From contig JAJCYV010000003.1 in the NCBI GenBank assembly GCA_029262695.1, positions 55,171 through 119,170 on the forward strand: a DNA stretch of 64,000 bases, given 5' to 3'. The translations under genes and the position numbers were made by a program. The stretch's first letter is position 1; the number at the start of each line of letters is the position of its first letter. This stretch comes from Chloroflexota bacterium. GTDB taxonomy: Bacteria > Chloroflexota > Dehalococcoidia > SM23-28-2 > RBG-16-64-32. Below the pieces are notes generated by a model. That model had not been told where the DNA came from. It made no database searches and worked only from the letters and a program-made list of their open reading frames with translations. Positions 45,065 through 53,264 of the stretch are shown here, piece by piece.

Positions 45065-47211
45065 CCGGCGCCCGATTGCGGGCAGGTGGCCGGCAGCGAG
45101 ACGCTCTCTACCAGGTGCCTCAGGATCGTGAGTGCGTCGCCGGCCGTGACCGTGCCGTCGCAGTTGAGATCGGCGAGGTAGGCGCAGCCGGTCGGTGGCA
45201 GTCCCGCCGTTGCCCGCAGCAGGAGCAATGCGTCGGTTGGCGTGATCGTACCGTCGCAGTTCACATCGCCTGTCCGTAGCTCGGCCGGCGCGGCCAGGGG
45301 TGGTGGTCCGGGCGGGTTAGTTGGTCCTGGAGTGGCCGTTGGCGTTGGCGTGAGGGCGGTCGTGGGCGCGGTCGTGGGCGTGGCCGTTGGTGTCGGTGTG
45401 ACAGCCAGTGTTGGCCTGGGAGCGGTCGTGGGCGTCGGCGTGACAGTAAGCGTAGGCGCAGGCGTTGCGGCGGGCGTAGAAGGCGCGACGGCAAGCGTTG
45501 GCGCGGGCGTTGCGGTTGGCGTAGGCGTAGGCGTAGGCGTAGGCGTAGGCGTAGGCGTAGGCGTAGCGGTGGGCGCCTGTGGAGGGAGCTGAGGCGGCCC
45601 TGAGGGGGCTGGCGGGGTCGCGGTCGGGGTTGGGGAAGCTGTCGGTGCCGGCGGTGGCTCAGGGGTGTTTGACGGCGCGGCCGTAGGTTCTGGTGTGCTC
45701 GTTGGCGCCGGCGTGTCCGATGGCGGCTGGGTCGGTGCGACGGTAGGTGCTGCCGTGTTGGTTGGCGCCGGCGTTGGCGCGGACGTGGGTAAAGGTGTTG
45801 GTGCTGGGGTTGGCGAGGGCGTGCTGGGCGGCGGCACGGAGCCGCCGAACTCGAAGGCGCCGATGTCCGGGGCCGATCCGCTGAAGCTTTCGTTGACGCC
45901 GGGGATTATGACGCCGGCGTCGATCAGCGGGCTGCCGGCGAGCGGGCGCAGGCCGGCGTCCCAGCCGAAGTTGGGAGCGGTGATGCCGTGCGTTTCCTGA
46001 CCCGTACCGGAGCGCAGGCTGGAGAGAGAGGCATGCCAGTTGTTCTCCCACTTTACGAAGCGGCCGCTATCGGTCGTATAGATGGCGTCGTAGTCAGCGG
46101 TGATGGTGCCCGTGTGGGTGTAAGTCTCCCAGCCGTAGCGGCCGGCGTAGATCGCGTTGTTGAGCAGGTGGACGTTGCGCAGGTTCGAGTTCGTCTGCTT
46201 AAAGCCGTCGGCCGGAGTGGCGCCGGCGAAGAAGCTGTTGTGGTAGATTCGCACCTCGCCGGTAGAATCGTCGCCGGCTTTGAACATCGCCGGGCCCTCG
46301 CCGCGGCGGGGTTGCGGATCGGTGATGACGTTGCGGACGATCGTCAGCGGGCCGCCGAGGGCGGGGGCGAAGGCGACGCCGATGAGGCAGCCGCTGATCG
46401 TGTTCCCGGAGACGGTGACGTTGTGCGTGCCGCCCTCAACCTGGATGCCGTCATCGTCGCACTCACGGACGGTGTTGCCTTCGATGAGGGTGTCGCCGTT
46501 GAAGACGCCCCAGGGGAAGTCCTCCGGCTCGCCGCCGATGCCGTCGTGGCCGCCGATGATCGTGTTGCCGGTGAACGTGTGGCCGCCGCCGGCGCTCGGG
46601 CCGGTGTTCTTGACCCAGATGCCGTTGCCGGGCCCGACGTCGCTGCCGCTCTCGCTAACCCGGCGTTCGAGGTATGAGTCGCGGACCGTCAGGGCGCGGC
46701 CGCCGCCCCAGGACGAGATGCCGCCGCGGTACTGGTCGGGGCCTTCGCCGCAGTTCCAGTCGGTGACGGTGAGGCGCTGGAGCGTGACGTTGTTCGCGGC
46801 GAAGAGGTGGATGACCTCGGTGTTGGCGCGCCGCGCGCCCAGGTCTTCGATCGTGACGTGATCAGCGGTGATCTCGATGGCGTGACCGCCGCAACCGCCG
46901 TCGATCCAGGTCCCGGCGGCGCCCCGGAAGGTGACCGGCGCGCCGGCCGTTCCGGCGGTGTCGGCGGAGAACGGCGCGTAGACGCCGGGCGCGATGCTAA
47001 CGGTGTCGCCCGGGCCGGCGAGGCTGGCGGCGGCCTGCACGGTGCGCAGGGGTTGCGATTGCGTGCCGGGTGCAGAGTCGTCGCCTGAAGTGGAGACGTA
47101 GTACGTGGCGCCGGCCGCGCGTGCTGGCTCACCGGCGAGCAGGAAGACGGCGGCGATGGCCAGGGCAGCGGCCAGTACGAGTGCAGAAAGTGATCCCCGT
47201 GAGTTTGTCAT
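45061..47211 (-). CDS. Secreted right-handed beta-helix protein with Pro/Thr linker and C-terminal dockerin-type repeats
   Basis: Signal peptide MTNSRGSLSALVLAAALAIAAVFLLAG; beta-helix region; PTPTPTP linker; GDVNCDGTITPTDALLLLR and ADLNCDGTVTAGDALTILRHL. Confidence 0.82.
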   Translation of the reverse strand: MTNSRGSLSALVLAAALAIAAVFLLAGEPARAAGATYYVSTSGDDSAPGTQSQPLRTVQAAASLAGPGDTVSIAPGVYAPFSADTAGTAGAPVTFRGAAGTWIDGGCGGHAIEITADHVTIEDLGARRANTEVIHLFAANNVTLQRLTVTDWNCGEGPDQYRGGISSWGGGRALTVRDSYLERRVSESGSDVGPGNGIWVKNTGPSAGGGHTFTGNTIIGGHDGIGGEPEDFPWGVFNGDTLIEGNTVRECDDDGIQVEGGTHNVTVSGNTISGCLIGVAFAPALGGPLTIVRNVITDPQPRRGEGPAMFKAGDDSTGEVRIYHNSFFAGATPADGFKQTNSNLRNVHLLNNAIYAGRYGWETYTHTGTITADYDAIYTTDSGRFVKWENNWHASLSSLRSGTGQETHGITAPNFGWDAGLRPLAGSPLIDAGVIIPGVNESFSGSAPDIGAFEFGGSVPPPSTPSPTPAPTPLPTSAPTPAPTNTAAPTVAPTQPPSDTPAPTSTPEPTAAPSNTPEPPPAPTASPTPTATPPAPSGPPQLPPQAPTATPTPTPTPTPTPTPTPTATPAPTLAVAPSTPAATPAPTLTVTPTPTTAPRPTLAVTPTPTATPTTAPTTALTPTPTATPGPTNPPGPPPLAAPAELRTGDVNCDGTITPTDALLLLRATAGLPPTGCAYLADLNCDGTVTAGDALTILRHLVESVSLPATCPQSGAG
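45518..45565. repeat. 8 perfect tandem GGCGTA hexamers inside the linker coding region
   Basis: ggcgtaggcgta... read directly; encodes alternating Pro-Thr. Confidence 0.95.
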
Positions 47212-47284
47212 CCCTTCGAAAGAAGGGAGGGTCGCTAGCGGGTCTGCGTTACCGGTTACTCGGGGCCTGGCGTGAAGATGCGGT

Positions 47285-47641
47285 TCAGGCAGCGGCGGCT
47301 GCACGAGAGCCGAGGATGTAGCCCATGCCGCGGCGAGTGATGATCAGCTCGGGGTGGCTGGGATCGCGCTCGATCTTGCGGCGCAGGTACCAGATGTAGA
47401 GCTTCAGGTTGGCGCGGTCGGCGATGTAGGACGGACCCCAGACCTCCGTCAGCGCCTGTTGGTACGTGACGACCCAGCCACGTCTGCGGACGAGCAGCGC
47501 CAGCAGGCGGAACTCCAGGGGTGTCAGGTGGACCGGCCTGCCATCGATTGAGACGAGCATCTCCGGCCAGTCGATGGAGAGGTGCTTGTATTCGAACTTC
47601 TCTTCGTACTCTGCCGGTGCCTGTGCTGGTGCTTGCGACAT
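47285..47641 (-). CDS. Stand-alone OmpR-type winged-helix DNA-binding protein, no receiver domain
   Basis: LTPLEFRLLALLVRRRGWVVTYQQALTEVWGPSYIADRANLKLYIWYLRRKIERDPSHPELIITRRGMGYIL; closely similar to the C-terminus of 25131..25817. Confidence 0.82.
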   Translation of the reverse strand: MSQAPAQAPAEYEEKFEYKHLSIDWPEMLVSIDGRPVHLTPLEFRLLALLVRRRGWVVTYQQALTEVWGPSYIADRANLKLYIWYLRRKIERDPSHPELIITRRGMGYILGSRAAAAA

Positions 47642-47690
47642 GTCGCCCCCGTCCTGCTTTCCTGTGTTGCTTCCAACGTCGCACGCGCGC

Positions 47691-47739
47691 GTTACAGGAG
47701 CGGTGAACGGGCTCCAGGGGGGGTTAAGATTCGGTGAAC
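47691..47739. promoter_or_regulatory. GTTACA-N6-GTGAAC and GTTAAG-N5-GTGAAC repeats upstream of the winged-helix gene
   Basis: gttacaggagcggtgaac (47691) and gttaagattcggtgaac (47723). Confidence 0.45.
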
Positions 47740-47746
47740 ACGGCGC

Positions 47747-49030
47747 TCAGTCGAGCGTCACCGGGCAGTCCGGCGTCTCGCTGCCGGTCATCTCCTGGCC
47801 GGTCGCCGTCTGGAGGCTGGCAAGGTCTTCGAACTCCTTGCCGCCCCAGGCGATGAAGCGCTCCGGGTCGCTCGTCCACATCGTGTCGCCTTCGAACGCC
47901 GTTCCGCCGGGAATCGCGCCACCAAGCCGGATAACGTAGCGGCTGACGCGGAAGCAGTTGGCGCGGGAGACGATTGTCGGCAGGCCGCTGTTCGTCTGCA
48001 TCAGGCCGTCGCCCTCGCTATCGCAGACGTTCTCGGCGAGGAAGACCGCGCCGGGTTCGTCGTGGCCGGTCTTGAAGCAGAAGAGGTTGTCGTAGAGGCC
48101 GGTTTGCAGGTCACGGACGACGTTGCGAATGATGTAGAGCGGACCGGTGAGAGTCGGTGCGAAGGCGACGCCTGTGCCGCAGCCGCTGATCACGTTGCCG
48201 GTTATCCGGATGTCGACGTTGCCGCCTTCGACCTGGATGCCGTCGTCCCAGCAGTCCACGACGGTGTTGTTCTCGATGACCGTGGAGCGATCAAACGAGC
48301 CATGCACGGCCCACTCTGACTCGCCGCCGATGCCGTCCCAGCCGCCGGTGATTGTATTGCCGGCGATGTAGTGGCCGCCGCCGCTGGGTTCTTCGTCGGT
48401 GCTCTTGAACCAGATCCCGTTGCCGTGGCCGCGTTGCTCGCCCGAGGTGCGGTAGGTGATCGTGTTGTTGGTGATCGTCTGGCAGCAGGCGGCCTGCCAG
48501 ACGGCGATGCCGGCGTTGGCCTGGAAGCGGGCGTCGCTGCAGTTGAAGTTCTCGATCGTGAGGCCGTCGAGGGTCACGTGGTCCGGCGGGGAGGCGTCGC
48601 CGCTATCGCCGACGAGGAGGCCGGATCCGCCTGTGTTGCGGACGCCGATGCCCCGGATCGTAACGCCGGAGCCGCTGTACACGTGGATCGCCGCGCCATC
48701 CGCACAATCGCGGTCGACCCAGACGTCGCCATCGCCGGCCGGGCGGATGGTGACAGCCTGAGTGATGCGGACGAACTCATCGTAGACGCCGGCGTGCACT
48801 TCGACGGTGCCTCCAATGCCGGCAGCCTCGATTCCTTCGCTGATCGAGCCGACGTCGCCGCCGGGGCCGACGCTGATCCTAGATGGCGCGGGTGTGGCGG
48901 TTTCGGCGGCCTGCAAGCCGCTGCTGTCGTCGCCGAGGGACGTCAGTGCCAGCACCGCCACAAAGGCGATGAGAAGAGCGGCACCGACGTAGCCAAGCGT
49001 CGTGAATGACCGGAACGCAAGATTAGTCAT
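47747..49030 (-). CDS. Membrane-anchored right-handed beta-helix protein
   Basis: N-terminal TM; NGIWFKSTDEEPSGGGHYIAGNTITGGWDGIGGES parallels NGIWVKNTGPSAGGGHTFTGNTIIGGHDGIGGEP in the other beta-helix protein. Confidence 0.8.
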   Translation of the reverse strand: MTNLAFRSFTTLGYVGAALLIAFVAVLALTSLGDDSSGLQAAETATPAPSRISVGPGGDVGSISEGIEAAGIGGTVEVHAGVYDEFVRITQAVTIRPAGDGDVWVDRDCADGAAIHVYSGSGVTIRGIGVRNTGGSGLLVGDSGDASPPDHVTLDGLTIENFNCSDARFQANAGIAVWQAACCQTITNNTITYRTSGEQRGHGNGIWFKSTDEEPSGGGHYIAGNTITGGWDGIGGESEWAVHGSFDRSTVIENNTVVDCWDDGIQVEGGNVDIRITGNVISGCGTGVAFAPTLTGPLYIIRNVVRDLQTGLYDNLFCFKTGHDEPGAVFLAENVCDSEGDGLMQTNSGLPTIVSRANCFRVSRYVIRLGGAIPGGTAFEGDTMWTSDPERFIAWGGKEFEDLASLQTATGQEMTGSETPDCPVTLD

Positions 49031-49052
49031 GTGACATAAGAGTGAGGGGGCG

Positions 49053-49149
49053 GTTAAGAGGCTGGCAAGGGGCTAGAGGGCATCCTGACTCAATTCCGAC
49101 GCTAATCCAACCTGCCTCCAACGTAGGGACGCCTAAACTAAAACTTAAC
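49053..49149. promoter_or_regulatory. Two further 11-bp repeats: GTTAAG-N5-GGCAAG (49053) and CTAAAC-N5-CTTAAC (49133)
   Basis: Between the divergent beta-helix and LLM oxidoreductase genes. Confidence 0.4.
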
Positions 49150-49179
49150 GAAACCTCGGTTAGTCTATTGGGTCACTGT

Positions 49180-50301
49180 ATGAGATTCGGTACGTTTCAC
49201 CTCGCAGAAGCGCCCGAAGACCTCTCCCCGGGAGAGGCGCTTGCTGCTGAGCTGCGGCAGGTGGCACTCGCCGAGCAACTCGGCTTCGACTCCGTATGGC
49301 TGGCGGAGCACCATTTCACGTCCTATTGCGTCGTCAACGACGCCCTTAGCTTCGCGTCTCACGTCGCCGCGGTCACATCGACTGTGCGGATCGGCACCGC
49401 TGTCAGCGTGCTTCCGCTGCATCACCCGGTGGAGGTCGCCGAGCGCGCGACGCTCGCGGACGTGCTCAGCAGCGGCCGCCTGCTGCTGGGCGTCGGCCGG
49501 GGATACTCCGCGACGGAGTTCGGCGCCTTTGGGCTCGACCTGGCGGGCAGGCGTGAGCGCTTCGAAGAGGCGCTGGATATTGTGCTCAAGGCCTGGACGC
49601 ACGAGCGCTTCGATCACGAAGGCAAGTTCTGGACCCTGAAGGACGTGGCGCTAACGCCGCGGCCCTTCCAGACGCCGCACCCGCAGGTCCTCGTGGCCAG
49701 CTCCGGATCGCCGGAGACGTTGGCGCGTGTCGCGGCGCGCGGTCTGCCGTTGCTGTTCGGCGACGATTTCCTCACGCCCCAGGACGTGGAGCATCGAATC
49801 GAAGCCTACCGGGCCGGCGCGTGTGAGGCGGGCCTTTCGTCTGAGGCCGCCGGCGTCCTCGTCGGCGATTCCTGGGTCATGTTGAAGATACACATGGCTG
49901 AGTCGCAAAAAGAAGCACGAAAGATGGCCGGGCCGTACGCGCTCTGGCGGCACCGGAAGGTCCGCGAACTGCAGCCCGCCGGGTTGGCGCCGACGCTGGC
50001 GTCCAGGGTGACGGACCGGTTGCCGGCCGCCAGGGCGCTGATCTCAGATCCCGCCAGGAAGCACTGGTCTGACGTAACCGAAGACGACCTGACCTCGTTC
50101 GGTCTGTTCGGCACGCCCGACGACGTGGCGAAGCGGATCGACGAGTTCGAGGCCGCCGGAGTGCGCAACATCATCCTCTCGTTCGGCTTCGGCGGGATGC
50201 CCGAGATGATGGTGCGGCGCTCGATGAAGCTGTTCGCGACGGAAGTAGCGCCGGCGTTCACCGGCGCAACGCCTATCACCCGCGCGGGTTCGAGGAGCTA
50301 A
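49180..50301 (+). CDS. LLM class flavin-dependent oxidoreductase
   Basis: MRFGTFHLAEAPEDLS, FDSVWLAEHHF, TAVSVLPLHHPVEVAER, LLLGVGRGYS. Confidence 0.92.
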   Translation: MRFGTFHLAEAPEDLSPGEALAAELRQVALAEQLGFDSVWLAEHHFTSYCVVNDALSFASHVAAVTSTVRIGTAVSVLPLHHPVEVAERATLADVLSSGRLLLGVGRGYSATEFGAFGLDLAGRRERFEEALDIVLKAWTHERFDHEGKFWTLKDVALTPRPFQTPHPQVLVASSGSPETLARVAARGLPLLFGDDFLTPQDVEHRIEAYRAGACEAGLSSEAAGVLVGDSWVMLKIHMAESQKEARKMAGPYALWRHRKVRELQPAGLAPTLASRVTDRLPAARALISDPARKHWSDVTEDDLTSFGLFGTPDDVAKRIDEFEAAGVRNIILSFGFGGMPEMMVRRSMKLFATEVAPAFTGATPITRAGSRS

Positions 50302-50303
50302 CG

Positions 50304-51404
50304 ATGGTTGATTCACACCGCATCCTGGTTACGGGCGCCGGCGGCGCCCCCGCAACGAACTACGTGCGCTCACTGCGGCTGGCACCCGAGCCGTTCCACC
50401 TCGTGGGCGTCGACTGCACTGCGTACAATCTGCCGCTGGCGGAGACGGATGAAACGCACCTCGTGCCGCGAGCCGACGACCCGGACTACATTCCGGTGCT
50501 GAACGAGATCGCCCGCGAGACCGGCGCCGAGCTGATCTTCGCGCAGCCGGACGTCGAGATCCGTGTGCTTTCGGCGCGCCGCGATGAGCTGGCCGCGCCG
50601 ATGTTTCTCCCGGCGAAGGAGACGATCGAGCGCTGCCTCGACAAGTTCTCGAGCTACAGCGCGTGGTGTGACGCGGGGATCAAGGTGCCGCCGACGCGCA
50701 GTATCAGCGGGCCAGCGGACCTGGCAGCCGCTCTTGGCGAGTTCGGCGAGATGTGGCTGCGCCCGACGACCGGCGCTGCGGGCAACGGGTCGTACCACAC
50801 GAGCGATCTGCGGCACGCGAAGATGTGGCTTGACTCGCACGAGGGCTGGGGGAGCTACACTGCGGCCGCCTACCTGGGCCCGGATTCCGTGACCTGGCAA
50901 TCGATCTGGGTCGATGGTGAACTGGTAGTGGCACAGGGGCGGAAGCGGCTGAAGTGGGAGCTGGCCGACCGCTCGCCAACGGGCATTACCGGCGTTACCG
51001 GAGTCGGCATGACGGTCAGCGACCCGCAGATCGACTCTGTTGCCCTTGCTGCCGTACGCGCGGTAGATACGCGTCCTCACGGCATCTTCTCCGTGGACAT
51101 GACGAACGATGCAGAGGGCGAGCCGAACCCGACCGAGATCAACATCGGACGCTTCTTCACGACGTCGCTCTTTTTCGCGCAGGCCGGGCTGAACATGCCG
51201 TATATCTTCACCCGTCTGGCGCTGGGCGAAGAGCCGCCGCCCATTGCGCGCAAGATCAACCCGCTGCCGCCCGGGCTGCTCTGGGTGCGCGGCATGGACC
51301 GCGAGCCGCGGCTGGTGCGCCCCGACACGCTGGAGAGCGCCGCCGATGAGCTGGCGGAACGCCGGTCACGCTGCGGCGAAGAGTTGACGGCGGTGACGGA
51401 TTGA
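50304..51404 (+). CDS. ATP-grasp domain protein
   Basis: ILVTGAGGAPATNYVRSLRLA, KVPPTRSISGPADLAAAL, PTEINIGRFFTTSLFFAQAG. Confidence 0.82.
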   Translation: MVDSHRILVTGAGGAPATNYVRSLRLAPEPFHLVGVDCTAYNLPLAETDETHLVPRADDPDYIPVLNEIARETGAELIFAQPDVEIRVLSARRDELAAPMFLPAKETIERCLDKFSSYSAWCDAGIKVPPTRSISGPADLAAALGEFGEMWLRPTTGAAGNGSYHTSDLRHAKMWLDSHEGWGSYTAAAYLGPDSVTWQSIWVDGELVVAQGRKRLKWELADRSPTGITGVTGVGMTVSDPQIDSVALAAVRAVDTRPHGIFSVDMTNDAEGEPNPTEINIGRFFTTSLFFAQAGLNMPYIFTRLALGEEPPPIARKINPLPPGLLWVRGMDREPRLVRPDTLESAADELAERRSRCGEELTAVTD

Positions 51405-52099
51405 CGCCGATAATCTTTGACCTCGACGGCACTCTGATCGACGTGAGCGCGCGCCACTATTCTCTGTACAGGAGCGTGATCTCCGAACAGGGCGTTGAGG
51501 CGCTGACGCCGGACGAGTACTGGCGGCACCGCCGTGCCGGCGAGTCGACGATCGACCTGCTGGCGGCGACGCCGGGCGTCGATGTCGAGCGCTTCACGGA
51601 GGCATGGATGGAGGGCATCGAGCGGCCGGACTGGCTGGCGCTGGACGAGCCTTACGACGGAGCGATTGAGATCATCAAGGCGCTTCAACCGGAGTACGAG
51701 TTGGTGCTGATCACGCTCCGCCGAGACCGCGCCGCCCTGATGGGTCAGCTGGACGCGCTGCGGATGAGGTCGTATTTCAGGGACGTCATCTGCCACGGGC
51801 CGGAACTGGTTAGTGGCAAGCACCTGCTGCAGGGCGTTGCGGAGCTGACGCCCGGAGGGTACGCCGTCGGCGATACCGAGGCCGATATCGAGCTGGCCTC
51901 AGAGACAGGCCGGCGGGCGATCTGCCTTTCGTACGGGGTGCGTTCGGGATGTTACCTGGCCAGTCGTGGGGCGGAGACGGTGATCGGTACGCTGCGAGAG
52001 CTGCCGGAGGTGATCAACGCCGCGGAGCGCTCAGGCGGGCCGGCGGACGTCGATCAGGGCGTTGCGCTGCGAAATGTCCACACACGCGCCCGCTTCTAG
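51401..52099 (+). CDS. HAD family hydrolase (TTG start overlapping the upstream stop)
   Basis: IIFDLDGTLIDVS; GYAVGDTEADIELASETGRRAICLSYG. Confidence 0.88.
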   Translation: MTPIIFDLDGTLIDVSARHYSLYRSVISEQGVEALTPDEYWRHRRAGESTIDLLAATPGVDVERFTEAWMEGIERPDWLALDEPYDGAIEIIKALQPEYELVLITLRRDRAALMGQLDALRMRSYFRDVICHGPELVSGKHLLQGVAELTPGGYAVGDTEADIELASETGRRAICLSYGVRSGCYLASRGAETVIGTLRELPEVINAAERSGGPADVDQGVALRNVHTRARF

Positions 52100-52118
52100 C
52101 AGGGCCTCGAAACAGGCG

Positions 52119-53264
52119 CTAGTTGCGCGTGGCCTGGATCAGCGGTGCGGCGGCGATCAGTAAGCGCACGAACTCCGGGTCGTGGGGCGCCGTGTCCAGC
52201 TGGTGCATGAGCACCGTCTGGCTATCGCAGGCCGGAATCCGGACGTGGTCCTCGCGCACGCCGTCCGGAAGCTCCGTGCGTACTGTCACGTGCAGCGGGT
52301 CGCCCGTCCGGGAGACCGAGAGGAGCGCCGCTTCGCCGTCGCGCTCGAAGGCAAGCTTGATGGAGACGAGCCAGCCGCGGCCGACACCTTCGTACTTCAC
52401 CGGCTCCAGGTACACCGGAATCTCGCGTTCGTTCTGCTTCAGGGTCAGCCGGTCCGAGCCCCGCGCGGAGACGCTGCCCAGATCCCACGCGCAGTGCTCC
52501 GCCAGCCAGGCGAGGAAGAGGATCGCCTGCGCGGGCGGCTGTTTCGTCTGCTCTGTGTACCTTATTTCGGCACTCTTGACCGACGAGAGCCAATCGCCGA
52601 GGCCGGCGGTGCCCGTGTGTTGCTCGACGAGATCGCGCCAGGGGCGTAGGCGCTCGTAGTTGAGATCCCCGATCGCGCAGTCGTGGAGCGAGGCGAACTC
52701 GCGGATGCGCGCGAGGTCTCCGAGCTGGTCGGCGAAGCGGGAGGAGTCGACGATCAGGTGGTTGGCCACTTCGCACAGCTCCTCGATGAGGTGCGACTTG
52801 TCCGGAAGGGGGCCGGCCCACCAGACGACGACAGGCAAGTCGGGGATGAGCAACGGGACGATGATGCTGTGGAGGTGGAAGGCGGCGCGGCCGGAGACGT
52901 GCAGGGTTATCTCCTCGCAGCAGACTTGCTGGTCTACGCCCGGCGCCAGGTGGCAGTGCGCAGCGAGCGAGGCGTCGATCCGTGACTCGTCTTCAGACGG
53001 CCGGGCGATGACGACGAGCGCGCGCGACGGGTGGTGGGCCGCGAGGTCTTCGATGACGCGGCTGGCCTGCGCGGCGATGTCGTCGTCTTCGGCGTAGACG
53101 ACGACGTTGACGAGGCTCGTGCGGATCGCGAAGCCTTCGGCGCCTTCGGGGTCGCCGGCGGTGAAGTAGCGGAGCTTCGTCAGCTCGGCCTCGATGCGGT
53201 CGATGTCGACGGCGCGGCCCGTCCAGGAGAGTTCGCGGTCTTCGTGGTCTAGAGCCTGCGCCAC
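52119..53264 (-). CDS. opcA: Glucose-6-phosphate dehydrogenase assembly protein OpcA
   Basis: Adjacent to zwf with 16-nt overlap; HLHSIIVPLLIPDLPVVVWWAGPLP. Confidence 0.88.
   Translation of the reverse strand: MAQALDHEDRELSWTGRAVDIDRIEAELTKLRYFTAGDPEGAEGFAIRTSLVNVVVYAEDDDIAAQASRVIEDLAAHHPSRALVVIARPSEDESRIDASLAAHCHLAPGVDQQVCCEEITLHVSGRAAFHLHSIIVPLLIPDLPVVVWWAGPLPDKSHLIEELCEVANHLIVDSSRFADQLGDLARIREFASLHDCAIGDLNYERLRPWRDLVEQHTGTAGLGDWLSSVKSAEIRYTEQTKQPPAQAILFLAWLAEHCAWDLGSVSARGSDRLTLKQNEREIPVYLEPVKYEGVGRGWLVSIKLAFERDGEAALLSVSRTGDPLHVTVRTELPDGVREDHVRIPACDSQTVLMHQLDTAPHDPEFVRLLIAAAPLIQATRN

Noticed and set aside
45501-45570. CRISPR-like array
   Set aside because: Simple hexamer repeat in a Pro/Thr linker, no spacers.
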